The notes below the pieces were generated by a model. That model was not told where the DNA came from, ran no database searches, and was given only the letters and a program-made list of their open reading frames with translations. Positions 52,070 through 61,841 of a stretch of DNA of 64,000 bases are shown here, piece by piece (the first letter of the stretch is position 1; every line of letters starts with the position of its first letter). The stretch is from the NCBI GenBank assembly GCA_027018875.1, contig JALUYA010000005.1, forward strand, positions 1-64,000, written 5' to 3'. The stretch is from Gammaproteobacteria bacterium (GTDB taxonomy: Bacteria > Pseudomonadota > Gammaproteobacteria > JAKDMP01). The position numbers were made by a program, and so were the translations under genes.

Positions 52070-52518
52070 GTTTCCTGGCCCTGGTCGGTGGCGTAAGCGA
52101 TGATCAACTCCGCCGTAGCCTGCTCTTTACCAGCACTCATGATATGGCAATCGAAGCGCCCCGCGCCCCGGGCGGTGACAGCAAGGCAATGCGCGTGGAT
52201 CAGCAGCCCGGCCCCGGCGGGGAATAAGGCCACCCCGGCTTCGAACCGGCGGGCGCCGAGCAGGTATCCGTCTTGGGGATGGGTCCGGCCGGTCGCGTGG
52301 CGGGTCATCCCCAGGTAAAGGCCGGCGACCTGGGCCATGATTTCGATCCCGGCCCAAGCCGGGATTCCGCCCCGCGCGGGATCGAAGAGTCCGAGCGCCG
52401 GGCGCACTTCGAGCCGGGCACCGAGGAGCGCTCCCGGGGTGAACTCGACGATGGCATCCACCGCCCGGGCCGCGGGACCATGGGGCAGGAGCGCGGTGGG
52501 TGACGGCCAGGGTCTCAC
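52066..52518 (-). CDS. ApeP-like 3-hydroxyacyl-ACP dehydratase
   Basis: LLPHGPAARAVDAIVEF...IPAWAGIEIMAQVAGLYLGM. GTG start at 52518 overlaps the DUF3261 stop as GTGA. Confidence 0.78.
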   Translation of the reverse strand: MRPWPSPTALLPHGPAARAVDAIVEFTPGALLGARLEVRPALGLFDPARGGIPAWAGIEIMAQVAGLYLGMTRHATGRTHPQDGYLLGARRFEAGVALFPAGAGLLIHAHCLAVTARGAGRFDCHIMSAGKEQATAELIIAYATDQGQET

Positions 52519-53069
52519 GGGGCCGGCACAGAGAGGGGGGTCATCTCGAGCTTCAACTCGATTCCGGGGATTGTTACGCGTATCCACTTGCCCCGGATGG
52601 TGGCTCGCGCCACCGGGGTTCCCCCGGGCACAGACCGCAGAACCCGGATCGTTTCCGATCCTTGCTGGTATTCGCTCAGCTTTAATCCGTAGAGGGCGCG
52701 GTGGAGGCGCGCTGCCGGTGCCCGGATGAGTTCGATCAGGGCCACCAGGAGCCCGGGGCGAAACGGGGTTGTGGCGGGGAAAGCACGCAGCTTACGGCCA
52801 TCCCAGTGAATCTCGGCCAGCGGGATACCTGCGAGATTGGTGAGTGCGAGGCGCAGGCTGGCGGGATTGATTACCAGTTGGCCGGTGAATTGTTGCACCC
52901 GGCTCTTGCGCCAGAGGCGAATCAGCTCGAGCCCGTGGCTCGGCGCAAGCGCCGCGGGAGGTAGGGGGCAGAACCAGCCGGAGGAGGCGAGGCGCACACA
53001 GCGGGCCCGCGGGGGAATTCCGGCGCAGCCGGCGAGGATTAGCAGCAGCAGGACCGGGGCGCGTTTCAT
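52515..53069 (-). CDS. DUF3261-family lipoprotein
   Basis: Lipobox MKRAPVLLLLILAGC; QQFTGQLVINPASLRLALTNLAGIPLAEIHWDGRKLRAF; next to the MMPL gene. Confidence 0.8.
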   Translation of the reverse strand: MKRAPVLLLLILAGCAGIPPRARCVRLASSGWFCPLPPAALAPSHGLELIRLWRKSRVQQFTGQLVINPASLRLALTNLAGIPLAEIHWDGRKLRAFPATTPFRPGLLVALIELIRAPAARLHRALYGLKLSEYQQGSETIRVLRSVPGGTPVARATIRGKWIRVTIPGIELKLEMTPLSVPAP

Positions 53070-55411
53070 GGGCCTGGCTTTTTGTCGAGCAGCGACAACG
53101 GGGCGGCCAGCCAGGAAATTGCGATCCCCAGGGTAACCGTGAGCCCGAAGGCATGTACGACAGGAATACTGCTTGCTCCGAGCAGCCCGAAGGAGGCGAG
53201 GGTCGTGATGGTGGCGAGCCCGACCGCAATCCGGGTCGTTCCCTGGTGGTGCCCCGCGCCTTCGCGGAGGAACACGGCGTAGTCCACGCCAATGCCGGCA
53301 ACCAGCATCAGGGCGACAACCACGAATACGTTAACCGGCTGAGCGATCCAGCCGAGAAACCCCAGCGTCGCCCCGGCCGCGGCAAGGGGAGGCAGCATGA
53401 CCGCAAGCGAGCCCCGGAGGCCATAGCGCAGCAGCAGTAATAAAAAGATAAGCACGTAGCCGAGGCCTACCCAGCGCATCGTGTGTTGCCGGATGCGGGT
53501 GAAGGTGGCGTTCAGCCGTTCCAGCGGGTTGACATAGGCGACGCCGGGCACCAGGGTCGCAAGGTTACGGAGCGTGGGCGAATCCGCGTGACCGTAAATG
53601 GGTACCAGCAGGGCGGTTCGGTCCCGGGTGCGGATTACCAGGCGTTTCAGGAAAGGCGCCATGGCTAATATTTTGGTGGGAGTTATCAGCGCTGCGTTGC
53701 GCTGCCGCCAGGCCTCGACCAGGGGGGTAACCAGGGATGTCGGCAGGCCCGCGGCCCGGACTCCGCGCAGTAGCCGCTTGCCCGTTGCTCCGAGCGCTTG
53801 CCGCCAAGCCGCCCGGGCGTGCCGCTGGCGGGTGGGCGAGGGGATGAAGCCGGAAAGCCCGAGCAGGGCGATGCCCGGTAGATGCCTTGCCACCACCGTG
53901 GCCAGGCGGCGGGAGCGCGCCAGTGCCAGCGGGAGCGAGGTTCCGCGGACGAGGAAAAAGCTTCCGCTCGGCGGGGTTCCCAGCAGCCGGTTGACGGCGG
54001 CGGTTTGGACGAGCAGCGCGCGCTGTGGGTTTTGCAGCCCGCGCAGGTCGTCCGTGGCATGCAGGCGCCGGAGCCCGGCTACGCCGGCGATGACCACGAG
54101 GGCGAGCAGTACAAGGCGCCACCGGGGAGATAGCCGGCGAGGAGGGTTCGCCACTTGGCGCAAGAACGGCGGCGGGGGGCGCCGGGTTCCCGCAAACAAT
54201 GGAAACCAGGCAAAGACCGTGAGGCCGGCGGCCGCTAATCCGGCCATGGAAAATGTGGCGAGTTGACGCAGGGCCGGAAATGGAGTAGCGGCCAGAAAAG
54301 CAAACGCGATAAGGCTGGTCACCAGGCCAAGGCCCAGCCCTGGGGCGATGCGGACGAGCGTGCCGGGGGCAGAAATCAACCGGTAATCGGTAAGGTAATG
54401 AAAGGCGTAATCCACGGCGATGCCGAGCAGAGTGGTCCCCAGCACCAGGGTAAGCAGGTGGATTTGGCCGAACAGGAGCAAGGTTGCCGCGGCCCCCGTC
54501 GCGGCCCCGACGGCCAGTGAAACGGAGGTAAGAACAAGGGGACGGATGCTGCGGAACAGGATCACGATAATGAGCACGATGAGCCCGGTCGAGGCGGCGC
54601 TCAGCCAGCCGATTTCGCGTTTGCTGGAGGCGCGTTCGGCGGCGGCATACAGGGCGGGGCCACTCGCATCGAGGCGGCAGGCCGGGCAGAGGGAGTGCAG
54701 GGTTTTTCGGGCCGTGGCGACGGCCTTGACCGCTCGTGCCTCCCCCCGGGTTCCCAGGGCGGTGGCCCCGAGATCGAGCGGAATCAGGTACGCCGCCTCG
54801 CGGCCAGTGGTGGCGACCAGCAGCCGGTCCTGAGGAAGTAGCCGGGGATAGGGCCGGGGGAGGTCGGCCAGATAACGGCTAAGAAAGCCGCCGGGGTCCG
54901 CGGGGGTGCCGGCCGGGCTCCCAGGCATGGCAAGCCCGGCGTCCAGGCGCGCCAAAAAGGCCTCGGTTTTACCGCCGGCCAGACCGCGGATATCGGTAGG
55001 GGTGAGGAGTTCGAAGCGGTGGGTGCGGTACAGGCGCAGCAGCTCGGCGGTCGCCCCCCGGCCCGTCTGGAGATGCAACCCCGATGCCGCGAGCCGGTGG
55101 CGAATCGCCGTGGCCGCTTGCTCCGTGAGTCGGGTGTCGGGGCCGCTTACCGCCAGGATCAGGCTGCGCAGGAAGGCATTGCGGCTGCGGGCCATGGCCT
55201 GGCCGAGCAGATCCGTCGGCCCCGCCCCGGGGAGCAAGGCGAGAAGATTCGAATTGATTGCCACCGGGCTATAGCGCAGGCCCGCCCCGACGAGTAGCGC
55301 GATCCACAGTACCAGCCAGCCCAGGGCGATGCCGATATTACCGCGATCGCCGGCGGCAAGCAGGCGGCCGTGGAGGGCGCGAACTACCGGATTCGGGGCC
55401 GCTGTTCTCAT
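53066..55411 (-). CDS. MMPL/RND-family exporter
   Basis: Large multi-TM protein with two repeats: LGTTLLGIAVDYAFHYLTDYR and ALMLVAGIGVDYAVFLREGAGH. Confidence 0.93.
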   Translation of the reverse strand: MRTAAPNPVVRALHGRLLAAGDRGNIGIALGWLVLWIALLVGAGLRYSPVAINSNLLALLPGAGPTDLLGQAMARSRNAFLRSLILAVSGPDTRLTEQAATAIRHRLAASGLHLQTGRGATAELLRLYRTHRFELLTPTDIRGLAGGKTEAFLARLDAGLAMPGSPAGTPADPGGFLSRYLADLPRPYPRLLPQDRLLVATTGREAAYLIPLDLGATALGTRGEARAVKAVATARKTLHSLCPACRLDASGPALYAAAERASSKREIGWLSAASTGLIVLIIVILFRSIRPLVLTSVSLAVGAATGAAATLLLFGQIHLLTLVLGTTLLGIAVDYAFHYLTDYRLISAPGTLVRIAPGLGLGLVTSLIAFAFLAATPFPALRQLATFSMAGLAAAGLTVFAWFPLFAGTRRPPPPFLRQVANPPRRLSPRWRLVLLALVVIAGVAGLRRLHATDDLRGLQNPQRALLVQTAAVNRLLGTPPSGSFFLVRGTSLPLALARSRRLATVVARHLPGIALLGLSGFIPSPTRQRHARAAWRQALGATGKRLLRGVRAAGLPTSLVTPLVEAWRQRNAALITPTKILAMAPFLKRLVIRTRDRTALLVPIYGHADSPTLRNLATLVPGVAYVNPLERLNATFTRIRQHTMRWVGLGYVLIFLLLLLRYGLRGSLAVMLPPLAAAGATLGFLGWIAQPVNVFVVVALMLVAGIGVDYAVFLREGAGHHQGTTRIAVGLATITTLASFGLLGASSIPVVHAFGLTVTLGIAISWLAAPLSLLDKKPGP

Positions 55412-55959
55412 CGGTTCCGGGAAGAGGCGCTACCCGCCGGCGGTGCGGGCGTTGCGGCGGTGAATTCGAGCCGGGTGCGACTGCCGCCGGCCTCCTCGAT
55501 GAGAATCCAGCGGGGCGGCAAGCGGGTGCTGACGATGATGCGTCGAACCGAGAGGGCGAGCGTTGCACTACGCGGTACAAGGACCAGCCCCGCGGAGGTA
55601 CGGCTCGTCTGGAAAAAGCGTTCGAGCGCCGAGGGGTTGCCACCCAGCAATGCCGTAAACAATTTGAACAGCACCTCCGCCCAGGGTGCCTTGGCGAGCG
55701 ACGAGGTTTGCGTTTGCCCACCCGGGAATGTCTGGTGGATGGTGCGATCCTGAATTTCAAGCCGATATTGATAGGGGCGGTCGATGGCCCAGAGGAGGCG
55801 GTGCCCGGGGACAAAGCGCAGGTGCCCGTGTAGTACCAGGGATCGGCGTGCGCCGGCCGGGGTTCGGGTTTCAACGAATTGCGCCCGATAGATGGGAACT
55901 GCCCGGGCCGTTACCGTTACGAGCGCAAGCAGGAGGGCCGGCAGCAGGCGGCGGATCAC
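55408..55959 (-). CDS. LolA-like outer-membrane lipoprotein carrier
   Basis: VPIYRAQFVETRTPAGARRSLVLHGHLRFVPGHRLLWAIDRPYQYRLEIQDRTIHQ. GTG start at 55959 proposed. Confidence 0.8.
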   Translation of the reverse strand: MIRRLLPALLLALVTVTARAVPIYRAQFVETRTPAGARRSLVLHGHLRFVPGHRLLWAIDRPYQYRLEIQDRTIHQTFPGGQTQTSSLAKAPWAEVLFKLFTALLGGNPSALERFFQTSRTSAGLVLVPRSATLALSVRRIIVSTRLPPRWILIEEAGGSRTRLEFTAATPAPPAGSASSRNR

Positions 55960-56088
55960 GGCCTTTCCCCAATCAGGGGCGTGACCCGACAGGCGCTTGC
56001 GGTGATGGATGGTTGCCCAAGAGGCTGGGAATCGAGCGGCATCATGCACCCGGGCATCGGAAGGGTATAGAAGGATAGCAAGTAGGGC

Positions 56089-56844
56089 TCATCCGGATGA
56101 GATGCGCCTGCCGGGATCCCGGGTCGGGAATCCGCGGTGCCGCCAGAACCCGGCGAGGAGGCGAATGTGGAGCCAGGTCATTCGCAGGTTGTCCCTGACC
56201 ATGCGGTAGTGGGAGATGCCCCGTTCGGGATAACGCACCGCGACCGGGTAAAAGCGGATCGGAACCCCGGCGCGGTAAAGCCGCACCATGATTTCGGTAT
56301 CAAACTCCATTCGTGAGCCGAGGTGGGTCCGCCGGGATAGCGCCAGGGTTGCGGCCAATGGATAGACCCGGAAGCCGCACATGGAATCGCGAATTTCCCG
56401 CGAATAGGTCTCCGCCCAAACCAGCAGGTGGGTCAGCCAGCGGCCGTAATAGCGGTATATCGGAACGGAGTCGTCGTAACGGGGGATCGCCGAAATCAAT
56501 GCCCCGGGTTCGGTCGCGGCCAGGTCCAGGAGGATTCCGGCATCGCCCAGGTCATGCTGGGCATCGGCATCAACCTGCAAGGCATGGGTGTAGCCGCACT
56601 TGGCCAGAATTTCGAAGCCTTCGAGCAGTGCGGCCCCCTTACCGCAATTGCGATCCAGACGGTGTAACCCGATGTCTGCGCCACCGTCTTGCTCCAGGAA
56701 ATCCAGAATCGAACGAGTGGGTTGATCGCTGCCGTCATCCACCAGCAGGACGAATAGTTTCCATTCGCGCAGCTTGGCAACAACATCGACGATCGTGTCC
56801 GGGTGGTTGTAAATGGGAACGATGGCCGCAGGGTGGAAGCTCAT
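56089..56844 (-). CDS. Glycosyltransferase family 2
   Basis: AAIVPIYNHPDTIVDVVAKLREWKLFVLLVDDGSDQPTRSIL...HALQVDADAQHDLGD. Confidence 0.92.
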   Translation of the reverse strand: MSFHPAAIVPIYNHPDTIVDVVAKLREWKLFVLLVDDGSDQPTRSILDFLEQDGGADIGLHRLDRNCGKGAALLEGFEILAKCGYTHALQVDADAQHDLGDAGILLDLAATEPGALISAIPRYDDSVPIYRYYGRWLTHLLVWAETYSREIRDSMCGFRVYPLAATLALSRRTHLGSRMEFDTEIMVRLYRAGVPIRFYPVAVRYPERGISHYRMVRDNLRMTWLHIRLLAGFWRHRGFPTRDPGRRISSG

Positions 56845-57224
56845 GAATCGAAGCACAGGGTGCCACCGGAAATGTTCTCTCCGCTACGGTGGTATTGAAA
56901 CTTTATCCGTTCCGCGCAATGGGGATCCGCTTGCAACAGGAGCGTTAAGCGCTCACCGGGGATTACCGGCTGCCGGAACCGCAGGCACTCGATATGGCGC
57001 GGGTCGTGGTGGTAACCAAAAACCAGCTGGGCTCCGGCAATGGCCCATCCCAGCTCGGCTACGCCGGGCAGTATCGGTCTGCCGGGGAAGTGCCCCCGAA
57101 ACCAGGCTGAATCGGGCGGCACGGCAAGTTCCAGGCGTTCGCCCCGAGGGACCGGGTTCCGGGTGATGACCAGGGGGTGAAACCGGGAAGGTTCACTCTC
57201 CGCTGAGAAGTTATGCCCGGTCAT
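56841..57224 (-). CDS. Hotdog-fold 3-hydroxyacyl-ACP dehydratase (ApeI-like)
   Basis: LELAVPPDSAWFRGHFPGRPILPGVAELGWAIAGAQLVFG...IPGERLTLLLQ; GHFPGxPILPG motif. Confidence 0.85.
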   Translation of the reverse strand: MTGHNFSAESEPSRFHPLVITRNPVPRGERLELAVPPDSAWFRGHFPGRPILPGVAELGWAIAGAQLVFGYHHDPRHIECLRFRQPVIPGERLTLLLQADPHCAERIKFQYHRSGENISGGTLCFDS

Positions 57225-57460
57225 GAGGGCACCCCAGGCGATGTACGCCCTTTTCGGCAGCGGCGCCGATTCTTATCTTGCGACGGTTCCGGGGGTAAAT
57301 CCCGCGGCCGGTAAGCCTTGGCAACACCCGGGTTGGGCCTGGCACGGCAATCCGGCCCGGATGGAATTTTTTATCCTGCCGGGCCCCATGGTGAGCGATG
57401 GTGGGGCCGAGTTCAAGGCATGCGCTCGAGGTGGCATGTAGAGGTTGCCGACCGGGCTCA

Positions 57461-58357
57461 TTAAATTTGCTGGTGGGGACTGGATGGATGGAGTCGTTCA
57501 CGGGCAGGCGGAGGCAAACCAGGCCCTGTATTTTCCCCGATCTGTGTGTCGAATGCCAGTAGATCGGTGAAGGCCTGAGTCAAACGCCGCGCCGCGATAG
57601 CAGGTGGAACCGCCTCTATTGCGGCTAATTCGCCTGGACTGACCGGCCGGCCGACACCCAATCGGTACTCAACTCGACCTTGGGGCATGCGATACCAGGG
57701 GCGGGAATGGGTCAACATCGGCGGGTTGCACTCGATTTGTATGGGTAGCACCTCGAATCCCGCGCGCAAGGCAATCTGGGCGGCCCCGCGGTGCAAGGAA
57801 AGTGGCACCCCCGGGCGGGTGCGTGTGCCTTCGGGGAATATCAGTACCGGTTCATTTCGCATTCGCGCCTCCCGGCAAAGATCGATCATGGACAGGGGAT
57901 CGGCATTGTCGATGTAACCACTGAGGCGAGCGCACAGGGCGAACAGGGAGTAGTGGGCGAAACGGTGCTTGGTAATGCAACGCGCATCGGGCAGATAGGC
58001 AAGGAGCACGATTGCATCGATCAAGCTCGGGTGATTGGCAATGATCAGCCTTCCCGCAGCCCGAGCCGGCAAGGCAGCTGGATTTTCAATGTGAAACTCT
58101 ACCAGGCCCAGTACCCGGATCCCGCCCAGCAGCCGGCGAAACCACCAGGAGGCGAAGTGGCGTGTACGCCGGGCGCGTACGGCCGGATCCGGACTGGACA
58201 GGAGTCCAAGAGTCACGACCAGTGGCGTGGCCAGCAGGGTGATCAGCGAAAACCCGGCAAAGCACAGCCCGGCGCCGGTGCTGCGCCAGAAGCTGGTGCG
58301 ATCCGCCGGGAGTTCGCAATGACCGGAAGAGTTACCGATTGGTGTTCCCGTTTCCAT
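57461..58357 (-). CDS. PlsC-like 1-acyl-sn-glycerol-3-phosphate-type acyltransferase
   Basis: LIIANHPSLIDAIVLLAYLPDARCITKHRF, LIFPEGTRTRPGVPLSLHRGAAQIAL. NHxxxxD and FPEGTRT motifs. Confidence 0.92.
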   Translation of the reverse strand: METGTPIGNSSGHCELPADRTSFWRSTGAGLCFAGFSLITLLATPLVVTLGLLSSPDPAVRARRTRHFASWWFRRLLGGIRVLGLVEFHIENPAALPARAAGRLIIANHPSLIDAIVLLAYLPDARCITKHRFAHYSLFALCARLSGYIDNADPLSMIDLCREARMRNEPVLIFPEGTRTRPGVPLSLHRGAAQIALRAGFEVLPIQIECNPPMLTHSRPWYRMPQGRVEYRLGVGRPVSPGELAAIEAVPPAIAARRLTQAFTDLLAFDTQIGENTGPGLPPPARERLHPSSPHQQI

Positions 58358-58835
58358 ATGCGAGCACCGCGAGATTGGTACGCAAATCATGGGTGAGGGC
58401 TACCACCCAGTTGTTCCAGTGGCGGTTGATGATAGCAACGGATTTTCGCTGGACCCCTTTTCGTTGAGCTGATTTACGATTCCAGTCGTACCAATTGGGG
58501 CTGGCCGGTGGCTTATGGGTGGTTACGTGGGTTTTATGGTAGTCGAGCCCCCGGCTGCCGAGGTAGTAGAGGCGGATGTCGTGTACGGTATAGCCAACCC
58601 GGATGCGAGCGCTCCAGCTGTTGCCGATCAGTTTTGCGGTGTAACTGCCGGGGCGGTGCCCGATGATAATCCATCCGCGCCCGATCAAGGCCCTGCGAAT
58701 GGCGTGTTGGACCTGCATCGGGGCGATACCGGGCGGTATCGCCACCGGGCGGGGATGCAGCATCGGGGCGGTGGTGCAACCGGCTACAAACAGCAGGGCC
58801 GGCAGGAGTAACAACGAATAAAAACGAAATTTCAA
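58332..58835 (-). CDS. Putative lipoprotein of unassigned family within the polyene-type cluster
   Basis: TTG start after GGGAGA. Leader LKFRFYSLLLLPALLFVAGC (lipobox); mature region GIAPMQVQHAIRRALIGRGWIIIGHRPGSYTAKL...SWSARIRVGYTVHDIRLYYLGSRGLDY. Confidence 0.72.
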   Translation of the reverse strand: MKFRFYSLLLLPALLFVAGCTTAPMLHPRPVAIPPGIAPMQVQHAIRRALIGRGWIIIGHRPGSYTAKLIGNSWSARIRVGYTVHDIRLYYLGSRGLDYHKTHVTTHKPPASPNWYDWNRKSAQRKGVQRKSVAIINRHWNNWVVALTHDLRTNLAVLAYGNGNTNR

Positions 58836-58872
58836 AGCTATTCTCCCTAATGAATGATTACCGTTACTCCTT

Positions 58873-59850
58873 TTACCGCAAGACAGTGGGGGAGTCAATA
58901 TTTTTACCGCTATTTCTTGTGGCTGGCTCCCAGAAATCAAAGAAGTTGAACCAGTTCCAAGGGGTTTGCCGGGCGTAGTGCGCAAGACGGTTAGCGTAGC
59001 GGCAAACGAGCCGTTGCGTCGCTTCCCGGCGCCGGCCGCGAGGAACTCTCTGCCCCGCTTCCAGCAGCTCGAAGTGCAGATCATAGCGCCGTCCGCCACG
59101 ATAGACCCCCAGGAACAGGATAATGGGGGCGCCCAGTATCAGCGCGGCCTCGATTCCCCCGCTGGGGAAATCGGCTGGAACACCCAGGAAATCGCAACTT
59201 ACCCGGCGTTCCCCGCGGGTGCCGATGCGATCCCCAAGCAAGGCGACAAACTCGCCCTGGCGTAGCCGCTCCGCCAGATGCAGCAGCACATCGGGCCGGC
59301 CGAGCGGAATAATACCGTGCGCGAGATCGGGATCGATGCGGGCCAGTTCCCGGGTGATCAAGGGATTTTGTTCGACATACTGAAGGATGCTGATAGGCAG
59401 GCCCGCACGGTGTATCCCCAGCGCCCGCAGCGCCTCGAAGCTACCGAAATGTGCCCCCAGGAGGATGCCGCCGCGGCCTTCATCGCGCAGCCGGGAAAGA
59501 ATCTCTGCGCCCCGGGTGCGGATGTCGAATCGATGCTCGTGCCCGGCCAGCAGGAAAACCCGATCCAGGGTCACGCAGGCGAAGTTCCAGTAAAGGCGGC
59601 GGATATCGCTCCACCGGCCGGGGCGATCGAGGGCCCGGGTGAAAAATTTACGCAGCTGGCGCTGTTCGTCACGCGCCCGCAGCAGGTACCAGGCGACGAC
59701 GAAGCCGAGCAACAGCCGGCTTGCCCGGCGCCCGCAGCGCAACGCGAACCAGCGGATGAGGACCAGCCCGAGGCGGGTGCCCCGTTCACGCTGCTCGCGC
59801 CACCCGGGCGAGGCAAGCATAGCCCGGGCATCGGGGTCAGGAATAGGCAC
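58873..59850 (-). CDS. LpxL/HtrB-like lysophospholipid (lipid A type) acyltransferase
   Basis: GGILLGAHFGSFEALRALGIHRAGLPISILQYVEQNP...LALLGDRIGTRG-type region (LLGDRIGTRGERRVSCDFLGVPADFPSGG). Hx4E motif. Confidence 0.87.
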   Translation of the reverse strand: MPIPDPDARAMLASPGWREQRERGTRLGLVLIRWFALRCGRRASRLLLGFVVAWYLLRARDEQRQLRKFFTRALDRPGRWSDIRRLYWNFACVTLDRVFLLAGHEHRFDIRTRGAEILSRLRDEGRGGILLGAHFGSFEALRALGIHRAGLPISILQYVEQNPLITRELARIDPDLAHGIIPLGRPDVLLHLAERLRQGEFVALLGDRIGTRGERRVSCDFLGVPADFPSGGIEAALILGAPIILFLGVYRGGRRYDLHFELLEAGQRVPRGRRREATQRLVCRYANRLAHYARQTPWNWFNFFDFWEPATRNSGKNIDSPTVLR

Positions 59851-61147
59851 GGTTATGGACCCGATCGAACCGGGATATCACCTCTAGCAGGGTCGCGCGA
59901 GTGAGCTTGCCGGTGGCATTGCGCTCCAGTTTCTCTACCTTGATCAGGGGCCGGGGAAGAAACACCGGATCCAGAACCGCGGCAAGCTGACGCCGAATTT
60001 GGTGCTTGCTCAGAGTCGGCGCGACGATCACGGCGGCCAATCGAGTACTGTGTGGTTCGGGCAGGATGAAGCTGCCGTCCTCAACGCCGGCAATGGCAAG
60101 CAGACGGCGGTTAAGCTCACCGAGGCCAATGCGTTTGCCGGCGATCTTGACCTGGTCCGCCTCGCGCCCCAACAGCTTGAAACGGCCATCAGGCAGGAGT
60201 TTCAGTCGATCGGCCAGCGGGCGTGGATGCCCTAAGTGGGGGGCGTTGACCTGAAACCTCCCCCCCAAGGTTTCGATCAGGCTGATGCCGGCATACGGCT
60301 CCCATTCGGCCTGGCGGGTGGTTCGCCGCGTTGCGATCGCCCCCGCCTCGCTGCAGCCATAGATCTCTTGCAGTGGGGCCTGGAAACGGCGTTCGGCTTC
60401 GCGGGCGCACGCGGGATCGAGCGGTGCGGTGGCCGATAGGATGAGCGCGATTTCTGGCCAGTCGAAACCTACGCGCAGACAGGCATCGAGATGCACCGGG
60501 GTGGTGACCAGCATCCGCGGCGGCGGCAGGGATTCGAGCGCCGCATGGACATCGGCCGGATACAGGGGGTGGCCGCTGTGGATGGAGGCGGATCCCCCCA
60601 GGGCCAGAAGGACGCTGGATTCGAAGCCGTAGGAATGTTGGGGCGGGACCGTGGCGACGATATTCATGGGCCGCTGTTCCAGGCCAAGCCGGTCCAGGGT
60701 CAACTTGGTGACCCCCTGTAGCTCGCCCCAGGTCTTGGCCTGGGGCCGGGGATAGCCCGTGCTGCCCGAGGTGAACAGTACCGCCACTTGCCGCTCGCAG
60801 GGAATCAGGGGTGGGGTCTGCGGCGCCGGGTTGTGTTGCGCGGGTGCCCCGCGAACCGTGGCGTCGTCGATGCGTATGGCGCCGTAGCCGGTTTCCAGTT
60901 CGGCGATCAGGCCGGGGGCGGTGGATGGAGGCAGCAAGGAGCAGGTACCGCGTAACGCACAGGCCGCAAAGGCGATGGCGAAATGGTATCGGTCGGTGCA
61001 TAGGTTGAGGGCATAAGCGGCTTCAGGCAGGGTGGCGGCCAGGGCATGGGTATGGGCCAGAAATTCGTGGCGGCTGATTGCGCCTCCCGCTTGCCGGGAA
61101 AATTTCGTGTTCAGGTCGAATTCGGCGAGGAGTGGATATGCACTCAT
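59837..61147 (-). CDS. AMP-dependent acyl/aryl-CoA (ACP) ligase
   Basis: VAVLFTSGSTGYPRPQAKTWGEL, EIYGCSEAGAIATRRT, LLGREADQVKIAGKRIGLGELNRRL. Confidence 0.92.
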   Translation of the reverse strand: MSAYPLLAEFDLNTKFSRQAGGAISRHEFLAHTHALAATLPEAAYALNLCTDRYHFAIAFAACALRGTCSLLPPSTAPGLIAELETGYGAIRIDDATVRGAPAQHNPAPQTPPLIPCERQVAVLFTSGSTGYPRPQAKTWGELQGVTKLTLDRLGLEQRPMNIVATVPPQHSYGFESSVLLALGGSASIHSGHPLYPADVHAALESLPPPRMLVTTPVHLDACLRVGFDWPEIALILSATAPLDPACAREAERRFQAPLQEIYGCSEAGAIATRRTTRQAEWEPYAGISLIETLGGRFQVNAPHLGHPRPLADRLKLLPDGRFKLLGREADQVKIAGKRIGLGELNRRLLAIAGVEDGSFILPEPHSTRLAAVIVAPTLSKHQIRRQLAAVLDPVFLPRPLIKVEKLERNATGKLTRATLLEVISRFDRVHNRAYS

Positions 61148-61824
61148 GCCTGAAAGATACGCCGGTAGTCAATGTGGGACAAGGCTTTCAGACTGGCCAG
61201 CACGCCGGGCCGATCTTCACCTCTCAGGTACCACTGGCGGAATAACCATTCGGCCACAAAGAAGGCGATGGGTAGGGCCAGGGAGAACCGGTTCTGCCAC
61301 AGGCGCCATAAAGCGGGCGTACTCGCGAAAGTCAATCCGAGGCTGATCCCGGCAAGCATCGCCATGAACAGCCCCCAGGCCCAGGTTACTGCCCGGGTAT
61401 AGTCGAATACCCGCGATGACTGGTCGGGGCCGATCGCGGAGGCGATTTGGGTAATCACGGCATGGTGCCCGGGGCGGAGGCTACGCAGGAAGTGGACGGC
61501 GATGTTGGCCTGAATCAGGACCAGAACCAGCCTGAGGGCAATGCCGGGACTGAACAGGAAGGCCCCGCCCAGCAGGATGCCCAGATCGAGGCCGCTAACC
61601 CAGGCGGTACTCTGGTGCCGTTCCCAAAGCGCCCGGATGCAGGCGAGAGCGAATAAGCCGATGATCAAAAACAGAACGGCGGGAAGATGCCCCCCCAGGT
61701 TTTCCAGGGTGATGATCGAGACGATGCCCGCCCCTATCAGCAGGCGCACGGCGTGAATCCCTGTTTTTCTCAGAAGCAGGCGCGGCCGGGGTGTAGATGT
61801 CAGTGGCTCGGCGTGCGAATTCAT
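61144..61824 (-). CDS. COG4648-like integral membrane protein of polyene clusters
   Basis: Multi-TM protein (FLFSPGIALRLVLVLIQANIAVHFLRSLRPGHHAVITQIA...FVAEWLFRQWYL) between ligase and ACP genes. Confidence 0.7.
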   Translation of the reverse strand: MNSHAEPLTSTPRPRLLLRKTGIHAVRLLIGAGIVSIITLENLGGHLPAVLFLIIGLFALACIRALWERHQSTAWVSGLDLGILLGGAFLFSPGIALRLVLVLIQANIAVHFLRSLRPGHHAVITQIASAIGPDQSSRVFDYTRAVTWAWGLFMAMLAGISLGLTFASTPALWRLWQNRFSLALPIAFFVAEWLFRQWYLRGEDRPGVLASLKALSHIDYRRIFQA

Positions 61825-61841
61825 AGTGGATTATGAGTGAT

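Noticed and set aside
54263-55833. Long plus-strand ORFs opposite the MMPL and LolA-like genes
   Set aside because: High-GC shadow ORFs antisense to clear coding genes; compositions are Arg/Ala/Pro-rich with no domains.
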